Positions 1 through 8,926 of a DNA stretch of 64,000 nt are shown piece after piece. The notes beneath the pieces are model-generated. The model made no database searches. It saw only the letters and a list, made by a program, of their open reading frames with translations, and had not been told where the DNA came from. Positions within the stretch are counted from its first letter, which is position 1. Each line of letters starts with the position of its first letter. A program made the translations under genes and the position numbers. Source of the stretch: Caldibacillus debilis DSM 16016 (lineage in GTDB: Bacteria > Bacillota > Bacilli > Bacillales > Caldibacillaceae); the NCBI RefSeq assembly GCF_000383875.1, contig NZ_KB912879.1, forward strand, positions 290,084 through 354,083, in the 5' to 3' direction.

Positions 1-103
1 CCCCTTCGAGCCATAGATTCGGTTGGTTAATCATTTCTATGCAGGTAAAATATCCATTGATTTTCTTTAATTCATTCTCTCTTAATCCTAAAATCCGCAT
101 CAT
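1..103 (-). CDS. SIS-domain sugar isomerase, 5' end only (AgaS/FrlB-like)
   Basis: This is the first 34 or so codons of a minus-strand gene that runs off the left edge. The start is ATG at 103-101 (a second ATG follows at once) and is preceded by a good AGGAAAAGGTG ribosome site. The visible protein (MMRILGLREN, then NGYFTCIEMINQPNLW) has the lead-in typical of SIS-domain sugar-phosphate isomerases of the AgaS group. It resembles the start of the complete paralogue at 5652-6827, which has HTAAEIEQQPAVW at the matching place. It lies downstream of the mannose-family PTS genes but is separated from them by an intrinsic terminator, so it may be expressed at a lower level or separately. The catalytic SIS domain is not in the window, so the function is inferred from the N-terminus and the neighbours only. 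Confidence 0.6.
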   Translation of the reverse strand, partial: MMRILGLRENELKKINGYFTCIEMINQPNLWLEG

Positions 104-216
104 TCAACACCTTTTCCTATGAAATTTTCCGTTTCGGAATGTGTCATAAAAGAAATAAAACCCGTACGGAACCTCTTTTGCGTCACAGGCCGATGAGAAA
201 TGGTTCCTTTATTTCC

Positions 217-260
217 AAAAAAAAGGCGGCCATAAACCGAATAACGAATTATGGCCCGCC
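217..260 (-). terminator. Intrinsic terminator after the PTS IIA gene
   Basis: On the minus strand a GC-rich stem (249-260 pairing with 225-235) is followed by an uninterrupted run of eight T (217-224 read as A on the plus strand). It sits between the IIA gene and the SIS-domain gene, so it would end or reduce PTS transcription before the SIS gene. Confidence 0.75.
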
Positions 261-272
261 CTCCGATCGAAT

Positions 273-710
273 TTAAATACCTTCTCCTTCCGGAACATTA
301 AAGGCACTTGCACTTCCGTTTATTTTTTTAAATACCATCGTTGATTTCTTGCTGCCTTCAACCATGCTTTCCGCAAGTTCAGACAAGGACAGCTGATCCT
401 TCATCAATACCGATTCCAGTATTCCCCCGATATTGCACCCTGCCACGAGCTCCATTTTCGGAGAAAAATTGGAGATAGCAGCTGCGACTTTAAATGGCGT
501 ACCGCCGATTATGTCGCAGACAAAAAGCACTTCGGAATCCTTATTTTCTTCCAGAATCTCCATAAATTTATTTTTTAATGTTTCATCGGTATCCTCTTCC
601 GTAAAATCCACATAAAACAGATCTTTATTTTTACCCGCAAGAAGTTCCAAAGTGCTTTGAAGCCCGGTTGCGTATCTCCCGTGGCCGCTGACGATGACAA
701 TTTTCCTCAT
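273..710 (-). CDS. agaF: PTS mannose/GalNAc-family IIA component
   Basis: Cytoplasmic IIA domain of a mannose-family phosphotransferase system. It accepts phosphate from HPr on a histidine and passes it to IIB. The protein is about 145 residues, the usual size for a free-standing EIIA-Man domain. The phosphorylated histidine is in the motif IVSGHGRYA (His10 when counted from MRKIVI), and the conserved stretch DIIGGTPFKVA lies near residue 72. The start is taken as ATG at 710, which overlaps the end of the IID gene and suggests translational coupling. The longer reading from TTG at 725 has no better ribosome site. It is the last PTS gene of the operon before a terminator. The gene symbol follows the GalNAc PTS by context; substrate specificity is not shown by IIA itself. 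Confidence 0.85.
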   Translation of the reverse strand: MRKIVIVSGHGRYATGLQSTLELLAGKNKDLFYVDFTEEDTDETLKNKFMEILEENKDSEVLFVCDIIGGTPFKVAAAISNFSPKMELVAGCNIGGILESVLMKDQLSLSELAESMVEGSKKSTMVFKKINGSASAFNVPEGEGI

Positions 711-711
711 C

Positions 712-1521
712 TTACAGCAATCCAATCAATGAGCCAAATATTGCAAATGCAAAAGTTATCAAAATCAGTACAACCGGGCTGACCTGTTTCTTTTTCAATA
801 AATAATACATTAAAAACACATAACCGAGCGGCAGAATATTCGGGAATATCTTATCGATAAAATCCGTTTGAAGGGAAACCGTCTTTTCTTTATTAATGAC
901 AATCTTCGGAGCAAGGCTGATTTTTACATATGTTGCAATCAGTCCCCCTATTACTGTAACCCCAAGAATGGTTGCAGCTTTAGATACGATTTGTGTACCC
1001 GTTTTTATTTTATCAATGGCCCTTACGCCCAGGTTATACCCTAGGTGTGTAAAAACAATGCGTAATGAGAAAACCGTCAGATAGACGAGGAAAAATATGA
1101 TCGGACCAATGATGCTTCCTTCCATCGCAAGAGAGGAGCAAATCCCCGCCACAATCGGAAGAAGCGTGAACCAAAACAAGGCGTCTCCAATCCCCGCAAG
1201 CGGTCCAAACAGGGCGACTTTCAAGCCTTTAATAAATTGTCTATCTTCCTTCTTTTCCTCAAGGGAAATGAGAAGTCCCATGAGAAAACCGACGAAGTTC
1301 GGATGGGTATTGATGAATTCAAGATTGTCTTTCATTGCCGCAGAAAGACCTTTTTTATCGTCTTTATATATCTTCTTTAACAAAGGCAGCTGGGAAACTA
1401 AAAATCCGCCCGCCTGCATCCTTTCATAGTTGAAGCTCGCTTGCAAAAAGGATGAGAAAAAACCCAACTTTGTAATATCCTTCTTTGTCAACACCCTTGC
1501 CGTTTCTTTAGATTCCGCCAC
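712..1521 (-). CDS. PTS mannose/GalNAc-family IID membrane component
   Basis: Membrane IID subunit of a mannose-family PTS, about 269 residues, ending in a run of hydrophobic segments. The family hallmarks are visible: the amphipathic N-terminal part with SFNYERMQAGGF, then NTHPNFVGFLMGL and the conserved FGPLAGIGDALFWFTLLPI. IID works with IIC as the sugar channel and interacts with IIB. The likely start is GTG at 1521 (then AESKETARV), nine bases after AAAGGAG. The upstream ATG at 1530 abuts the ribosome site and is less likely. It overlaps the last codons of IIC by about 14 bases, typical of a tightly coupled PTS operon. By content it corresponds to AgaD/AgaE-type subunits. Confidence 0.88.
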   Translation of the reverse strand: MAESKETARVLTKKDITKLGFFSSFLQASFNYERMQAGGFLVSQLPLLKKIYKDDKKGLSAAMKDNLEFINTHPNFVGFLMGLLISLEEKKEDRQFIKGLKVALFGPLAGIGDALFWFTLLPIVAGICSSLAMEGSIIGPIIFFLVYLTVFSLRIVFTHLGYNLGVRAIDKIKTGTQIVSKAATILGVTVIGGLIATYVKISLAPKIVINKEKTVSLQTDFIDKIFPNILPLGYVFLMYYLLKKKQVSPVVLILITFAFAIFGSLIGLL

Positions 1522-2299
1522 TGAAATCATCTCCTTTCGATGCAGCATTCACCAAATTAGCCTGCAATTCTTTGGATTTATAATATTCATAAAGCGCAAG
1601 CGCCGCACCGATGACAGCGATCGGCAAAAGGTTGGGAATTTCAATGAATGTCGCAATAAAGAAACCAATGATTAAATAGGGTACATAGTTCGCTTTTAAC
1701 ATGACCTTTAAAAGCATTCCGAAACCTACCGCAGGAAGAATTCCCCCTGCAATTTCAAGGCCATGGGTCAGCCAGCCGGGCATGGCATTAACAAGCGATT
1801 TCATCGCATCTTGGGCAACATATGCGCTTAAGAATACAACGATTCCGTAAGTCACGGCAACAATCAGGGTAAGCAAGACGTTAATCTTCACAATGGCTTT
1901 CGTATCCCCCAGCTCTGCGGCCTTGTCCGCTTTCCCCATAAATAATGAAAAAGACGAATAATAGAAAAGGATGATATACTGCATAAGAATACTAAAAGGC
2001 AAAGCAAGGCCAATGGCAGTCTTCGGATCCGTTCCTGTAGTAAAGGCTATAACTGTGGTCATTATGCCTGCCAAGACAGGGTTCGGCGGCTGCGTTCCCC
2101 CGGCAGGAGTCAAACCGGCAAAAGCAAGTTCAGTTAATCCCCCTGCAATCAAGCCAGTTTCTAGATCTCCCAGGATCAAACCTGTCAGCGTTCCGACAAT
2201 GATCGGTCTGAAAATGAACAACGCTTCAAGCCAAAAATCAACTCCAAGTATAATTGCCAACAGTGCCAAAGCAATTCCTTGACCCAAAGTTATATCCAT
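1508..2299 (-). CDS. PTS mannose/GalNAc-family IIC membrane component
   Basis: Membrane IIC subunit of a mannose-family PTS, 263 residues, almost entirely hydrophobic. It carries the family pattern RPIIVGTLTGLILGDLETG followed by GLTPAGGTQPPNPVLAGI, and a long C-terminal hydrophobic region ending in a polar tail (SKGDDFSGGI). ATG at 2299 follows a strong AAGGAGG. Together with IID it forms the translocation channel. The order IIB-IIC-IID-IIA and the AgaW-like pattern of the GTQPPN region fit an N-acetylgalactosamine/galactosamine transporter, in agreement with the tagatose-pathway enzymes encoded divergently. Mannose, fructose or sorbose specificity cannot be excluded from sequence alone. Confidence 0.9.
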   Translation of the reverse strand: MDITLGQGIALALLAIILGVDFWLEALFIFRPIIVGTLTGLILGDLETGLIAGGLTELAFAGLTPAGGTQPPNPVLAGIMTTVIAFTTGTDPKTAIGLALPFSILMQYIILFYYSSFSLFMGKADKAAELGDTKAIVKINVLLTLIVAVTYGIVVFLSAYVAQDAMKSLVNAMPGWLTHGLEIAGGILPAVGFGMLLKVMLKANYVPYLIIGFFIATFIEIPNLLPIAVIGAALALYEYYKSKELQANLVNAASKGDDFSGGI

Positions 2300-2311
2300 A
2301 TCTTACCCTCC

Positions 2312-2785
2312 TTAATCTAAATATTCTTTTGTATCGCCAGGAACATCCTGTATAAACACCTCAACACCCCTTGACTTTATAAACTTTAGATCTTCCAAAT
2401 CTTTATCATCCACATACACCTTTTTGCTGATCGGGCGTTTTCCCTGCGAAAAATGCATGTTTCCAACGTTGACTTGCTTTATTGGAACACCTCCTTCGAT
2501 CAAAGCTCTAACTTGTTGAGGAGTCCTGCATACTAAAAATATTTTTTGGGATGGAGAAGCTTTTCCAATAATGTTAATGGTATGCTGAATCGTAAAAAAC
2601 CTGATTCCGGCGCCGGCTGATTCAGCCACCAGGCTCATGAGCTGTTGTTGCAACGGATCTTTCGCCACTTCGTCATCGGCAACAACGATAAGATTCGCCC
2701 CTAGGGTCGTCGTCCAGGTAACGCCGACTTGTCCATGGACTAAACGATTATCTATACGGGTCAATAAAATATTGGGCGTGCCCAT
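2312..2785 (-). CDS. agaV: PTS mannose/GalNAc-family IIB component (AgaV-like)
   Basis: Cytoplasmic IIB protein of a mannose-family PTS, 157 residues. It is phosphorylated on the histidine in RIDNRLVHGQVGVTW (His17) and donates the phosphate to the incoming sugar. The stretch NVGNMHFSQGKRPI near residue 106 is closely like that of AgaV-type GalNAc-specific IIB proteins and is the best sequence clue to substrate. It is the first gene of the minus-strand PTS operon. An AGGAGG precedes ATG 2785, and about 130 bases further upstream there are palindromes suited to the GntR regulators encoded nearby. Four IIB-IIC-IID-IIA genes follow one another within 0-15 bases. Confidence 0.88.
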   Translation of the reverse strand: MGTPNILLTRIDNRLVHGQVGVTWTTTLGANLIVVADDEVAKDPLQQQLMSLVAESAGAGIRFFTIQHTINIIGKASPSQKIFLVCRTPQQVRALIEGGVPIKQVNVGNMHFSQGKRPISKKVYVDDKDLEDLKFIKSRGVEVFIQDVPGDTKEYLD

Positions 2786-2919
2786 ATATAAAAACCTCCT
2801 AGAACGTTATAAAGCGTTTTCTTTTTACCAAAGAAAAATAAGCTCGATTCTCTTTGATATTCATCCAGTCATAAAAAAGGGGATAAAGAACAGGGATAAT
2901 GTCTTATAATTTAAAACCA

Positions 2920-2963
2920 TTTGGTACCAAAATGGTTCTAACTAAATAATACCACTTTGTACC
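2920..2963. promoter_or_regulatory. Palindromic operators upstream of the PTS operon
   Basis: A perfect 12-bp palindrome TTTGGTACCAAA lies at 2920-2931 within a longer, slightly offset dyad (arms AACCAT and ATGGTT). A related imperfect element, TACCACTTTGTACC, lies at 2950-2963. Both share the TGGTA/TACCA half-sites seen in TGGTAATTACCA at 4243-4254 beside the GntR gene. HutC-subfamily GntR repressors bind short dyads of this kind. I infer that these are operators for the GntR protein of 3484-4209 controlling the PTS genes. Confidence 0.6.
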
Positions 2964-3031
2964 TTAGTTGTACATATCTTTATTTCTAGTTATTTAAAAA
3001 ATTTTTTTACGTTGCATCAAAAAACAAGAAA

Positions 3032-3098
3032 GCCATAGATAAACCGCGCAAGATTTTCGGCATCTAACCCACAATCAAACGGAGGGTTTATCTATGGC
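3032..3098. repeat. Perfect 14-bp inverted repeat with 39-bp spacer
   Basis: GCCATAGATAAACC (3032-3045) and its exact complement GGTTTATCTATGGC (3085-3098) flank 39 bases. The right arm contains an ATG, preceded by CGGAGGG, that opens a very short frame (MAESKSWKNN...) that stops after about two dozen codons. This looks like the edge of a decayed insertion (insertion sequence or small transposable element), or a stem-loop controlling a lost gene. I could not identify a family. Confidence 0.4.
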
Positions 3099-3480
3099 CG
3101 AGTCCAAGTCGTGGAAAAATAACAGCGTGTTGTCGAAAATTCCATGCAAGCGGCTCCCAATAAAATAGGCTGCCTAAAAGTACGTTTTCTCGTGAATGCC
3201 AACCTGGAATTGCCGCCGTCCGAATTAATGGATTGGCTCGCTGTCCTTTCGGGAAATTGCGGGCTATACGCCCAATAAGGGATACGGGGGATTCGTCTGG
3301 GACCCTTTGCTCAAACGGGTGAATTTCCTAAGCCCAATTCTTGGTGCAGTTTGCTTTGGAGCGTTTTTGAACGACGGCCCAAAATCAGTTTGTTGGCGGC
3401 TCCTTGCCTTTTTCAGCCGGGAGCTTCGATGGTCTTCCCCTTTTCGCATTGAATATAAACAAAAAAACACCCTATTTCTC
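3099..3480. other. Gene-free stretch with decayed coding traces
   Basis: No intact gene lies between the PTS operon leader and the GntR gene. Short broken frames occur on the plus strand, for example AGYTPNKGYGGFVWDPLLKRVNF around 3258-3330, interrupted by frameshifts. The base composition resembles coding DNA, so this may be the relic of a gene or transposase inserted behind the inverted repeat at 3032-3098. I do not recognise the family. Confidence 0.35.
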
Positions 3481-3483
3481 TCT

Positions 3484-4209
3484 TTACCGGTTCATCAGTT
3501 TGATCGTGTATTTAAATTTATCTCCCCTGGCTATGCTGATGGTATATTCGATTAGCCGATCATCGCGGTTATAAGCATATCTGCAAATTTTTAGACTCGG
3601 AGAACCGACTTCGATATCCAATTTTTCCGCTTCTTCTTCGTTGGTCAGCACCGGGGTGAATTCCTCGACCGCATATTCCACAACGGTGTTAAACCGCTTC
3701 CTGAAGATCTCATAGAGGGGCGTTTTGTTCAATTCGTCTTTGGTGATTCCCGGAAACAGGTTATAAGGTACGTAAGTTGTTTCCAACATCATCTTCTCAT
3801 TATCGGCAAGCCTGAGCCTTGAAAATTTATAAACCAGCTCTTCGCTGTCAAGATTCATTTTTTTGGCGATTTCCTTATTGGCGGTCATTATCTCAAATTT
3901 GACTACCTTTGAAGAAGGCTCTTTTCCCAGTTTTTTCATTTCTTCCGTAAAGCTGTAAAACGACTGCAGATTTTGATTAAACCGATTGGATGCCACAAAA
4001 GCGCCCTTTCCGTGTTTGATGACGATGTAGCCGCCCAATTCCAATTCTTTAAAAGCCTGCCGTACACACGTCCTGCTCACATTATATTTCTTGCACAATT
4101 CCCTTTCTGAAGGCAGTTTATCCCCTTCTTTCATATTGTTTTGAATTTCATGTATTAAAATATCCATCAGCTGGGAATATAATGGGATTCTGCTGTTTTT
4201 ATCCAGCAT
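3484..4209 (-). CDS. GntR-family (HutC subfamily) transcriptional regulator
   Basis: A 241-residue regulator with an N-terminal winged helix-turn-helix (about residues 8-75, including LPSERELCKKYNVSRTCVRQAF) and a C-terminal UTRA ligand-binding domain (about 95-235, ending in YTISIARGDKFKYTIKL). HutC-type regulators usually bind sugar phosphates or amino-sugar phosphates and release DNA. The start is ATG 4209 after GAGGTG. It is transcribed in the same direction as, and 0.7 kb upstream of, the PTS operon. A perfect palindrome lies 34 bases upstream (4243-4254), which points to autoregulation. It is closely related to the second GntR at 4769-5509, with similar length and the shared SRIPLY.QLMDI start, indicating a duplication with one copy per half of the island. 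Confidence 0.9.
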   Translation of the reverse strand: MLDKNSRIPLYSQLMDILIHEIQNNMKEGDKLPSERELCKKYNVSRTCVRQAFKELELGGYIVIKHGKGAFVASNRFNQNLQSFYSFTEEMKKLGKEPSSKVVKFEIMTANKEIAKKMNLDSEELVYKFSRLRLADNEKMMLETTYVPYNLFPGITKDELNKTPLYEIFRKRFNTVVEYAVEEFTPVLTNEEEAEKLDIEVGSPSLKICRYAYNRDDRLIEYTISIARGDKFKYTIKLMNR

Positions 4210-4242
4210 GCCATTTACACCTCATAATCCAAAATGAATAAG

Positions 4243-4254
4243 TGGTAATTACCA
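4243..4254. promoter_or_regulatory. GntR-type palindromic operator
   Basis: The perfect palindrome TGGTAATTACCA lies just upstream of the minus-strand GntR gene. Its half-site TGGTA recurs in the palindromes before the PTS operon (2920-2963), suggesting that one regulator controls both. Confidence 0.6.
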
Positions 4255-4632
4255 GTTGCCATTAAAATAATACCTTTATTATTTTTCAAAGTCAAGATGA
4301 AGCCCGAATATCGGGAATATTGAAACGGGCAGACCATAATTTATCGTTTCTGCCCAAAATTCATTTAGCCGGATTTCTGAAAGTTTGGCATGCTTGTTCA
4401 ATCTTCATTCTTGGAAATGAAAGCGGAAGTATGATAATGACTTATTTAAAGATCCCTTTTTAACGATCGGCGGATACTGGAAAATTTCGCCATTATCCTT
4501 TCCTGAGGCGGCCCATGATCCCGATGTGCATATTCCGTACCGTTTATCGATTCGCTTAAATTTCGAGTATTGTTAAAAATTATGATCACTCGAACAAACA
4601 GGAAAAAATAAAATGCGCTTTGCCCATTGAAC
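4255..4632. other. Intergenic region between divergent GntR genes
   Basis: This is the AT-rich spacer separating the two divergently read GntR genes. It holds no open frame with a ribosome site that I would call a gene. The left end belongs to the promoter region of the minus-strand GntR gene and the right end leads into the promoter of the plus-strand one. Confidence 0.5.
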
Positions 4633-4690
4633 TTTACAAACCGAATCAATTGTCTTATAATGGAATCGCCCACTGGTTATGACAACATAT
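4633..4690 (+). promoter_or_regulatory. Sigma-A promoter and operator of the second GntR gene
   Basis: TTTACA (4633-4638) and TATAAT (4656-4661) are spaced by exactly 17 bases, a near-consensus housekeeping promoter. Directly downstream, where the transcript would start, lies TGGTTATGACAACAT (from 4674). The same 15 bases occur again at 5585, in the leader of the agaS-type gene. The repeat in two promoter regions of the same island marks it as the likely operator of the GntR protein encoded here. Confidence 0.7.
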
Positions 4691-4768
4691 CCAATCTCCG
4701 GGCCAAGATCCCGGCATTTTTAATTGCACCCCAAATTCAGGGAAACCTGCCCCTTCACCATACTGGAG

Positions 4769-5509
4769 GTGAAAACAATCGAAGCCATCATAAATAAACA
4801 AAGCAGGATCCCGCTCTACATTCAATTGATGGATATTATCATCAATCAAATTGAACGCGGAGAATATAAACCGAATGACAAATTGCCCTCGGAAAGGGAA
4901 TTATGCGAAAAATACGATGTCAGCCGGATGACCGTCAGACAAGCTTTATTGGAATTGGAAAGAGACGGCTATATTTATAAAAAACACGGCTTGGGCAGTT
5001 TTGTGTCGCCCCGATCAATCAATCAAAAATTAGATAAACTTTATAGTTTTACCGAAGAAATGAAAAAACTCGGAAAACATCCGGAATCGATCATTTATCA
5101 GTTTGAAACGATTCCGGCCACAAAAAAGATTGCGGAAAAATTAAAGATAAGTGCCGATGAAGAAATGCATAAGATCATCCGCATCCGGTTGGCGGACAAA
5201 GAACCTTTGATGTATGAAACCACTTTTTTGCCCGCGGGAATTTTCCGGAACCTTACCAAAAAGCATTTGGAATCCAAACCCATGTATGACGTTTTTCGAG
5301 ATGATTATCATATCAACATTACAAAAGCCATAGAGAAATTTTCCGTTACCAAAGTTCGCGCCGAAGAAGCGAAGTGGTTAAATGTAAAAAACGGAGATCC
5401 TGCGATGCTGATCAAAAGATACTTATACTCTGGCGATATGATTTGCGAATATACAATCAGTGTGGCAAGAGGCGACAAATTCATTTATTCCGTCGAATTG
5501 TCAAATTAA
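4769..5509 (+). CDS. GntR-family (HutC subfamily) transcriptional regulator
   Basis: About 243-246 residues: winged helix-turn-helix (LPSERELCEKYDVSRMTVRQAL) followed by a UTRA effector domain ending YTISVARGDKFIYSVEL. It probably represses the agaS-kbaY-lacC genes downstream and its own promoter through the repeated operator at 4674 and 5585. The start is unclear. The strong GGAGGTG (4765-4771) is ideally spaced from an ATC codon at 4778, which also matches the ATG start of the paralogue at 3484-4209. The GTG at 4769, taken here as the first standard start, lies inside the ribosome site, and a TTG at 4724 has none. Either a rare AUC start is used or the original ATG has been lost by a G-to-C change. 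Confidence 0.85.
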   Translation: MKTIEAIINKQSRIPLYIQLMDIIINQIERGEYKPNDKLPSERELCEKYDVSRMTVRQALLELERDGYIYKKHGLGSFVSPRSINQKLDKLYSFTEEMKKLGKHPESIIYQFETIPATKKIAEKLKISADEEMHKIIRIRLADKEPLMYETTFLPAGIFRNLTKKHLESKPMYDVFRDDYHINITKAIEKFSVTKVRAEEAKWLNVKNGDPAMLIKRYLYSGDMICEYTISVARGDKFIYSVELSN

Positions 5510-5528
5510 TGTTCAAGTTCAAATAGAA

Positions 5529-5576
5529 ACTTGGTTAGTTCTATTGAATTTTTTTGAACTAATCAAGTGATTTTTT
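5529..5576 (+). terminator. Intrinsic terminator between gntR and agaS
   Basis: A near-perfect 13-bp stem, ACTTGGTTAGTTC (5529-5541) with GAACTAATCAAGT (5556-5568), is followed by GATTTTTT. It lies 20 bases after the regulator's stop codon. It separates the regulator's transcript from the enzyme genes, which have their own operator copy just downstream. Confidence 0.75.
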
Positions 5577-5584
5577 AGATGAAG

Positions 5585-5599
5585 TGGTTATGACAACAT
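5585..5599 (+). promoter_or_regulatory. Second copy of the TGGTTATGACAACAT operator
   Basis: This is an exact 15-base copy of the element at 4674-4688, located 52 bases before the agaS-type start codon. The inner GTT...AAC arms form a short dyad. It is the likely repressor site for the enzyme operon. Confidence 0.6.
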
Positions 5600-5651
5600 T
5601 ATAACTGCCTATTAAATTGCTCATTTCTTTAAACAATTAGGAGGGAGCCCC

Positions 5652-6827
5652 ATGATCTTAGACTATTCGAAGGAAGATTTGGTGAAATTGGGAGGAATTC
5701 ATACGGCGGCAGAAATCGAACAACAGCCCGCGGTTTGGGAAAAGGTCTATCGATTAATAGCAGAAAAGAAATTCGAAATAGAACGATTCCTACAACAACT
5801 GAATAAAACCTATCCCTTTGTCCGGGTCATCTTGACCGGCGCCGGCACGTCCGCCTATGTGGGGGAAACAATTCTTCCCTATTTGCAATGTTACCGGCGC
5901 TATGAACATTTTTATTTTGAAAGCATCCCGACAACGGATCTCGTTTCATCTCCTTATTTTTATTTTCAAGAGGAAATCCCTACATTACTTGTTTCTTTCG
6001 CCCGCTCCGGCAACAGTCCCGAAAGTGTCGCTGCATCCCAATTGGGCGAACAAATCGTCAAACATTTTTATCAGATCATCATCACATGCAACAAAGACGG
6101 ACATCTCGCCAAAAATGCCGCGCAGAACGAGAATTCTTTGTTATTGCTAATGCCCGAGGAAACGAATGACAAAGGATTTGCCATGACAAGCAGTTTTACA
6201 GCCATGCTCTTGGCCGCCATACTTGCATTGCAAACTGAAAATCTCGACAATATCCGCAGCTGGCTGTCTGAAATCGTCAATCAAGGAAAAAAGTTTTTAC
6301 AGGATCATTTGGAAAAGATCAACGAAATCGCCGATTGGGATTTTGGCAGGATCGTCTATCTGGGTTCAGGACCGTTAAAGGGACTCGCCAGAGAATCTGC
6401 ATTGAAAATGCTGGAACTGACCGGCGGGAAAACAGTAACTGCTTACGAGTCATCCTTGGGGTTCCGGCACGGTCCGAAATCCATCATTGATGATAAAACG
6501 GTTGTCGTAATGTATATTTCCGGCGATTCGTATACAAGAAAATACGATATTGACATGATGAAGGAAATTTACACCGGCAGGACCAATTCCAAGGTAGTAG
6601 CTTTAACACAAAACCCGGATGATGAAATCCAAAGGCATTGCCATTATTTGATCGACAGTTCCACAAAGGATTGGCCGGATATCCGGCTTGCATTCCTGTA
6701 CATTATATTTGCCCAAACATTAGCATTAAAAAAATCAATAAAGCTGGGGATCGCTCCTGATAACCCGAGTCCTGTAGGAATTGTGAACAGGGTTGTCAAA
6801 GGCGTGACAATTTATCCCTATAAATAA
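5652..6827 (+). CDS. agaS: AgaS-type galactosamine/tagatose-6-phosphate isomerase-deaminase (SIS domains)
   Basis: A 391-residue cytoplasmic enzyme with two SIS domains. AgaS proteins convert galactosamine-6-phosphate to tagatose-6-phosphate and ammonia; older annotation calls them tagatose-6-phosphate ketose/aldose isomerases. The N-terminus MILDYSKEDLVKLGGIHTAAEI is the family signature. The first SIS domain shows LTGAGTSAYVGE (about 62-71) and FARSGNSPES (117-125). The second has YLGSGPLKGLARESALKMLELT near 235 and the segment ESSLGFRHGPKS near 265. AGGAGGG precedes ATG 5652. It heads the catabolic operon with kbaY- and lacC-type genes, which supply the next steps. A second SIS gene begins at the left window edge, so the island has two paralogues. 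Confidence 0.88.
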   Translation: MILDYSKEDLVKLGGIHTAAEIEQQPAVWEKVYRLIAEKKFEIERFLQQLNKTYPFVRVILTGAGTSAYVGETILPYLQCYRRYEHFYFESIPTTDLVSSPYFYFQEEIPTLLVSFARSGNSPESVAASQLGEQIVKHFYQIIITCNKDGHLAKNAAQNENSLLLLMPEETNDKGFAMTSSFTAMLLAAILALQTENLDNIRSWLSEIVNQGKKFLQDHLEKINEIADWDFGRIVYLGSGPLKGLARESALKMLELTGGKTVTAYESSLGFRHGPKSIIDDKTVVVMYISGDSYTRKYDIDMMKEIYTGRTNSKVVALTQNPDDEIQRHCHYLIDSSTKDWPDIRLAFLYIIFAQTLALKKSIKLGIAPDNPSPVGIVNRVVKGVTIYPYK

Positions 6828-6884
6828 TGGGTTAAAAAGCATAAATTTGGATTTCATCGACTCTATGAACCGATTGATCTTTGA

Positions 6885-7790
<906 letters not shown>

Positions 7791-7802
7791 GGAGAGACGG
7801 CG

Positions 7803-8729
7803 ATGATCTTATCCATTACGCCAAACCCGTCGGTTGATATTTCCTATCGGCTCGCTTCTTTCCGGCTGAACACGGTCAACCGGTGCTCCCATGTCCATAA
7901 ATCTGCGGGCGGGAAAGGTTTAAACGTCGCCCGAGTCATCCATCTTGCCGGCCGGAAAGTATGTGCGACGGGTTTCATCGGCGGCGCAAACGGCCAATTT
8001 ATTAAAGAGGAACTGGACCGGCTCCAAATCCGGCACCAATTCGTCGAACTTGACGGAAATACAAGGAACTGTATTGCCATATTGCACGACGAGGGAATGC
8101 AGACGGAAATTTTAGAAGAAGGGCCGCGGTTGACAAAGCGGGACGAGGAGAATTTTTTAAGCCAATACTGCAAACTTCTTGACTCCGCCGTCGTCGTTAC
8201 CGCGTCCGGCAGTCTCCCGAAAGGATTGGATGCCACTTTTTACACGAAATTAATAACGATCGCCAAAGAGAAAGGAAAAATATTTATCCTCGATACGAGC
8301 GGCAATCCGTTGAAAGAAGGAATAAAAGCTTCTCCGTTCCTGATCAAACCCAACTTGCAGGAGCTGTCCGGACTGGCCGGCAAGAAATTGCAGACCATGG
8401 ATGAAGTAAAAAAGGCCGTTCTTTCCCTCGCCCGTTGGAATATCCCCTGCATCGTCGTCTCTTTAGGAAAAGATGGGGCGCTGGGATACTTTGGGGGAAA
8501 GTTCTATCAAATTATTCCTCCCAAAGTACAGGCCGTCAATCCGGTGGGTTCCGGTGACTCCATGGTCGCCGGGATGGCCATCGCCCTTTCAGAAGGGCTC
8601 CCCGACCAACTGGTCCTGGTTTACGGATGTGCTTTCGGGACTTTAAATGCCATCGAAGAAAAAACGGGATTTATTCGAAGAGAATTATTAAATGAGTTTA
8701 TCGGCAAGACGGAAGTGATCCCAATATAA
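7803..8729 (+). CDS. lacC: Tagatose-6-phosphate kinase (LacC, PfkB family)
   Basis: A 308-residue PfkB/ribokinase-family sugar-phosphate kinase that uses ATP to form tagatose 1,6-bisphosphate. The N-terminus MILSITPNPSVDISYRL, the motif KSAGGKGLNVARV near 36-48, ETRNCIAILH-like TRNCIAILHDEGMQTEILEEGP, and the C-terminal PfkB signature NPVGSGDSMVAG with its catalytic Asp (near 248) follow LacC closely. GGAGAG precedes ATG 7803, 12 bases after the aldolase stop, so it is co-transcribed. It completes the agaS-lacC-kbaY pathway. 1-Phosphofructokinase is the nearest alternative, but the context favours tagatose-6-phosphate. Confidence 0.88.
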   Translation: MILSITPNPSVDISYRLASFRLNTVNRCSHVHKSAGGKGLNVARVIHLAGRKVCATGFIGGANGQFIKEELDRLQIRHQFVELDGNTRNCIAILHDEGMQTEILEEGPRLTKRDEENFLSQYCKLLDSAVVVTASGSLPKGLDATFYTKLITIAKEKGKIFILDTSGNPLKEGIKASPFLIKPNLQELSGLAGKKLQTMDEVKKAVLSLARWNIPCIVVSLGKDGALGYFGGKFYQIIPPKVQAVNPVGSGDSMVAGMAIALSEGLPDQLVLVYGCAFGTLNAIEEKTGFIRRELLNEFIGKTEVIPI

Positions 8730-8926
8730 ATTAAATTTTGCGCTTCAGCCGGCGATGAGGCGCTCAACATCCGCCGTCCCTTCTTCCCCATTTCCCCAGC
8801 CCTTCTTTCCGACGTCTACGGCCGTTTTCGGAGGAAGGGCCTGTTCTTTTTTCTTATTCATCATTCTCCACATTCTTACATGAAAAAAATCTTTCGTTTT
8901 TTGCTTAAAATTAGAAAAAAACAGTA
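8730..8926. other. Spacer between lacC and the iron-uptake operon
   Basis: No convincing gene. A minus-strand frame of 62 codons (8745-8933) is open but has no ribosome site and no familiar sequence. The last part leads into the Fur-controlled promoter. Confidence 0.4.
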
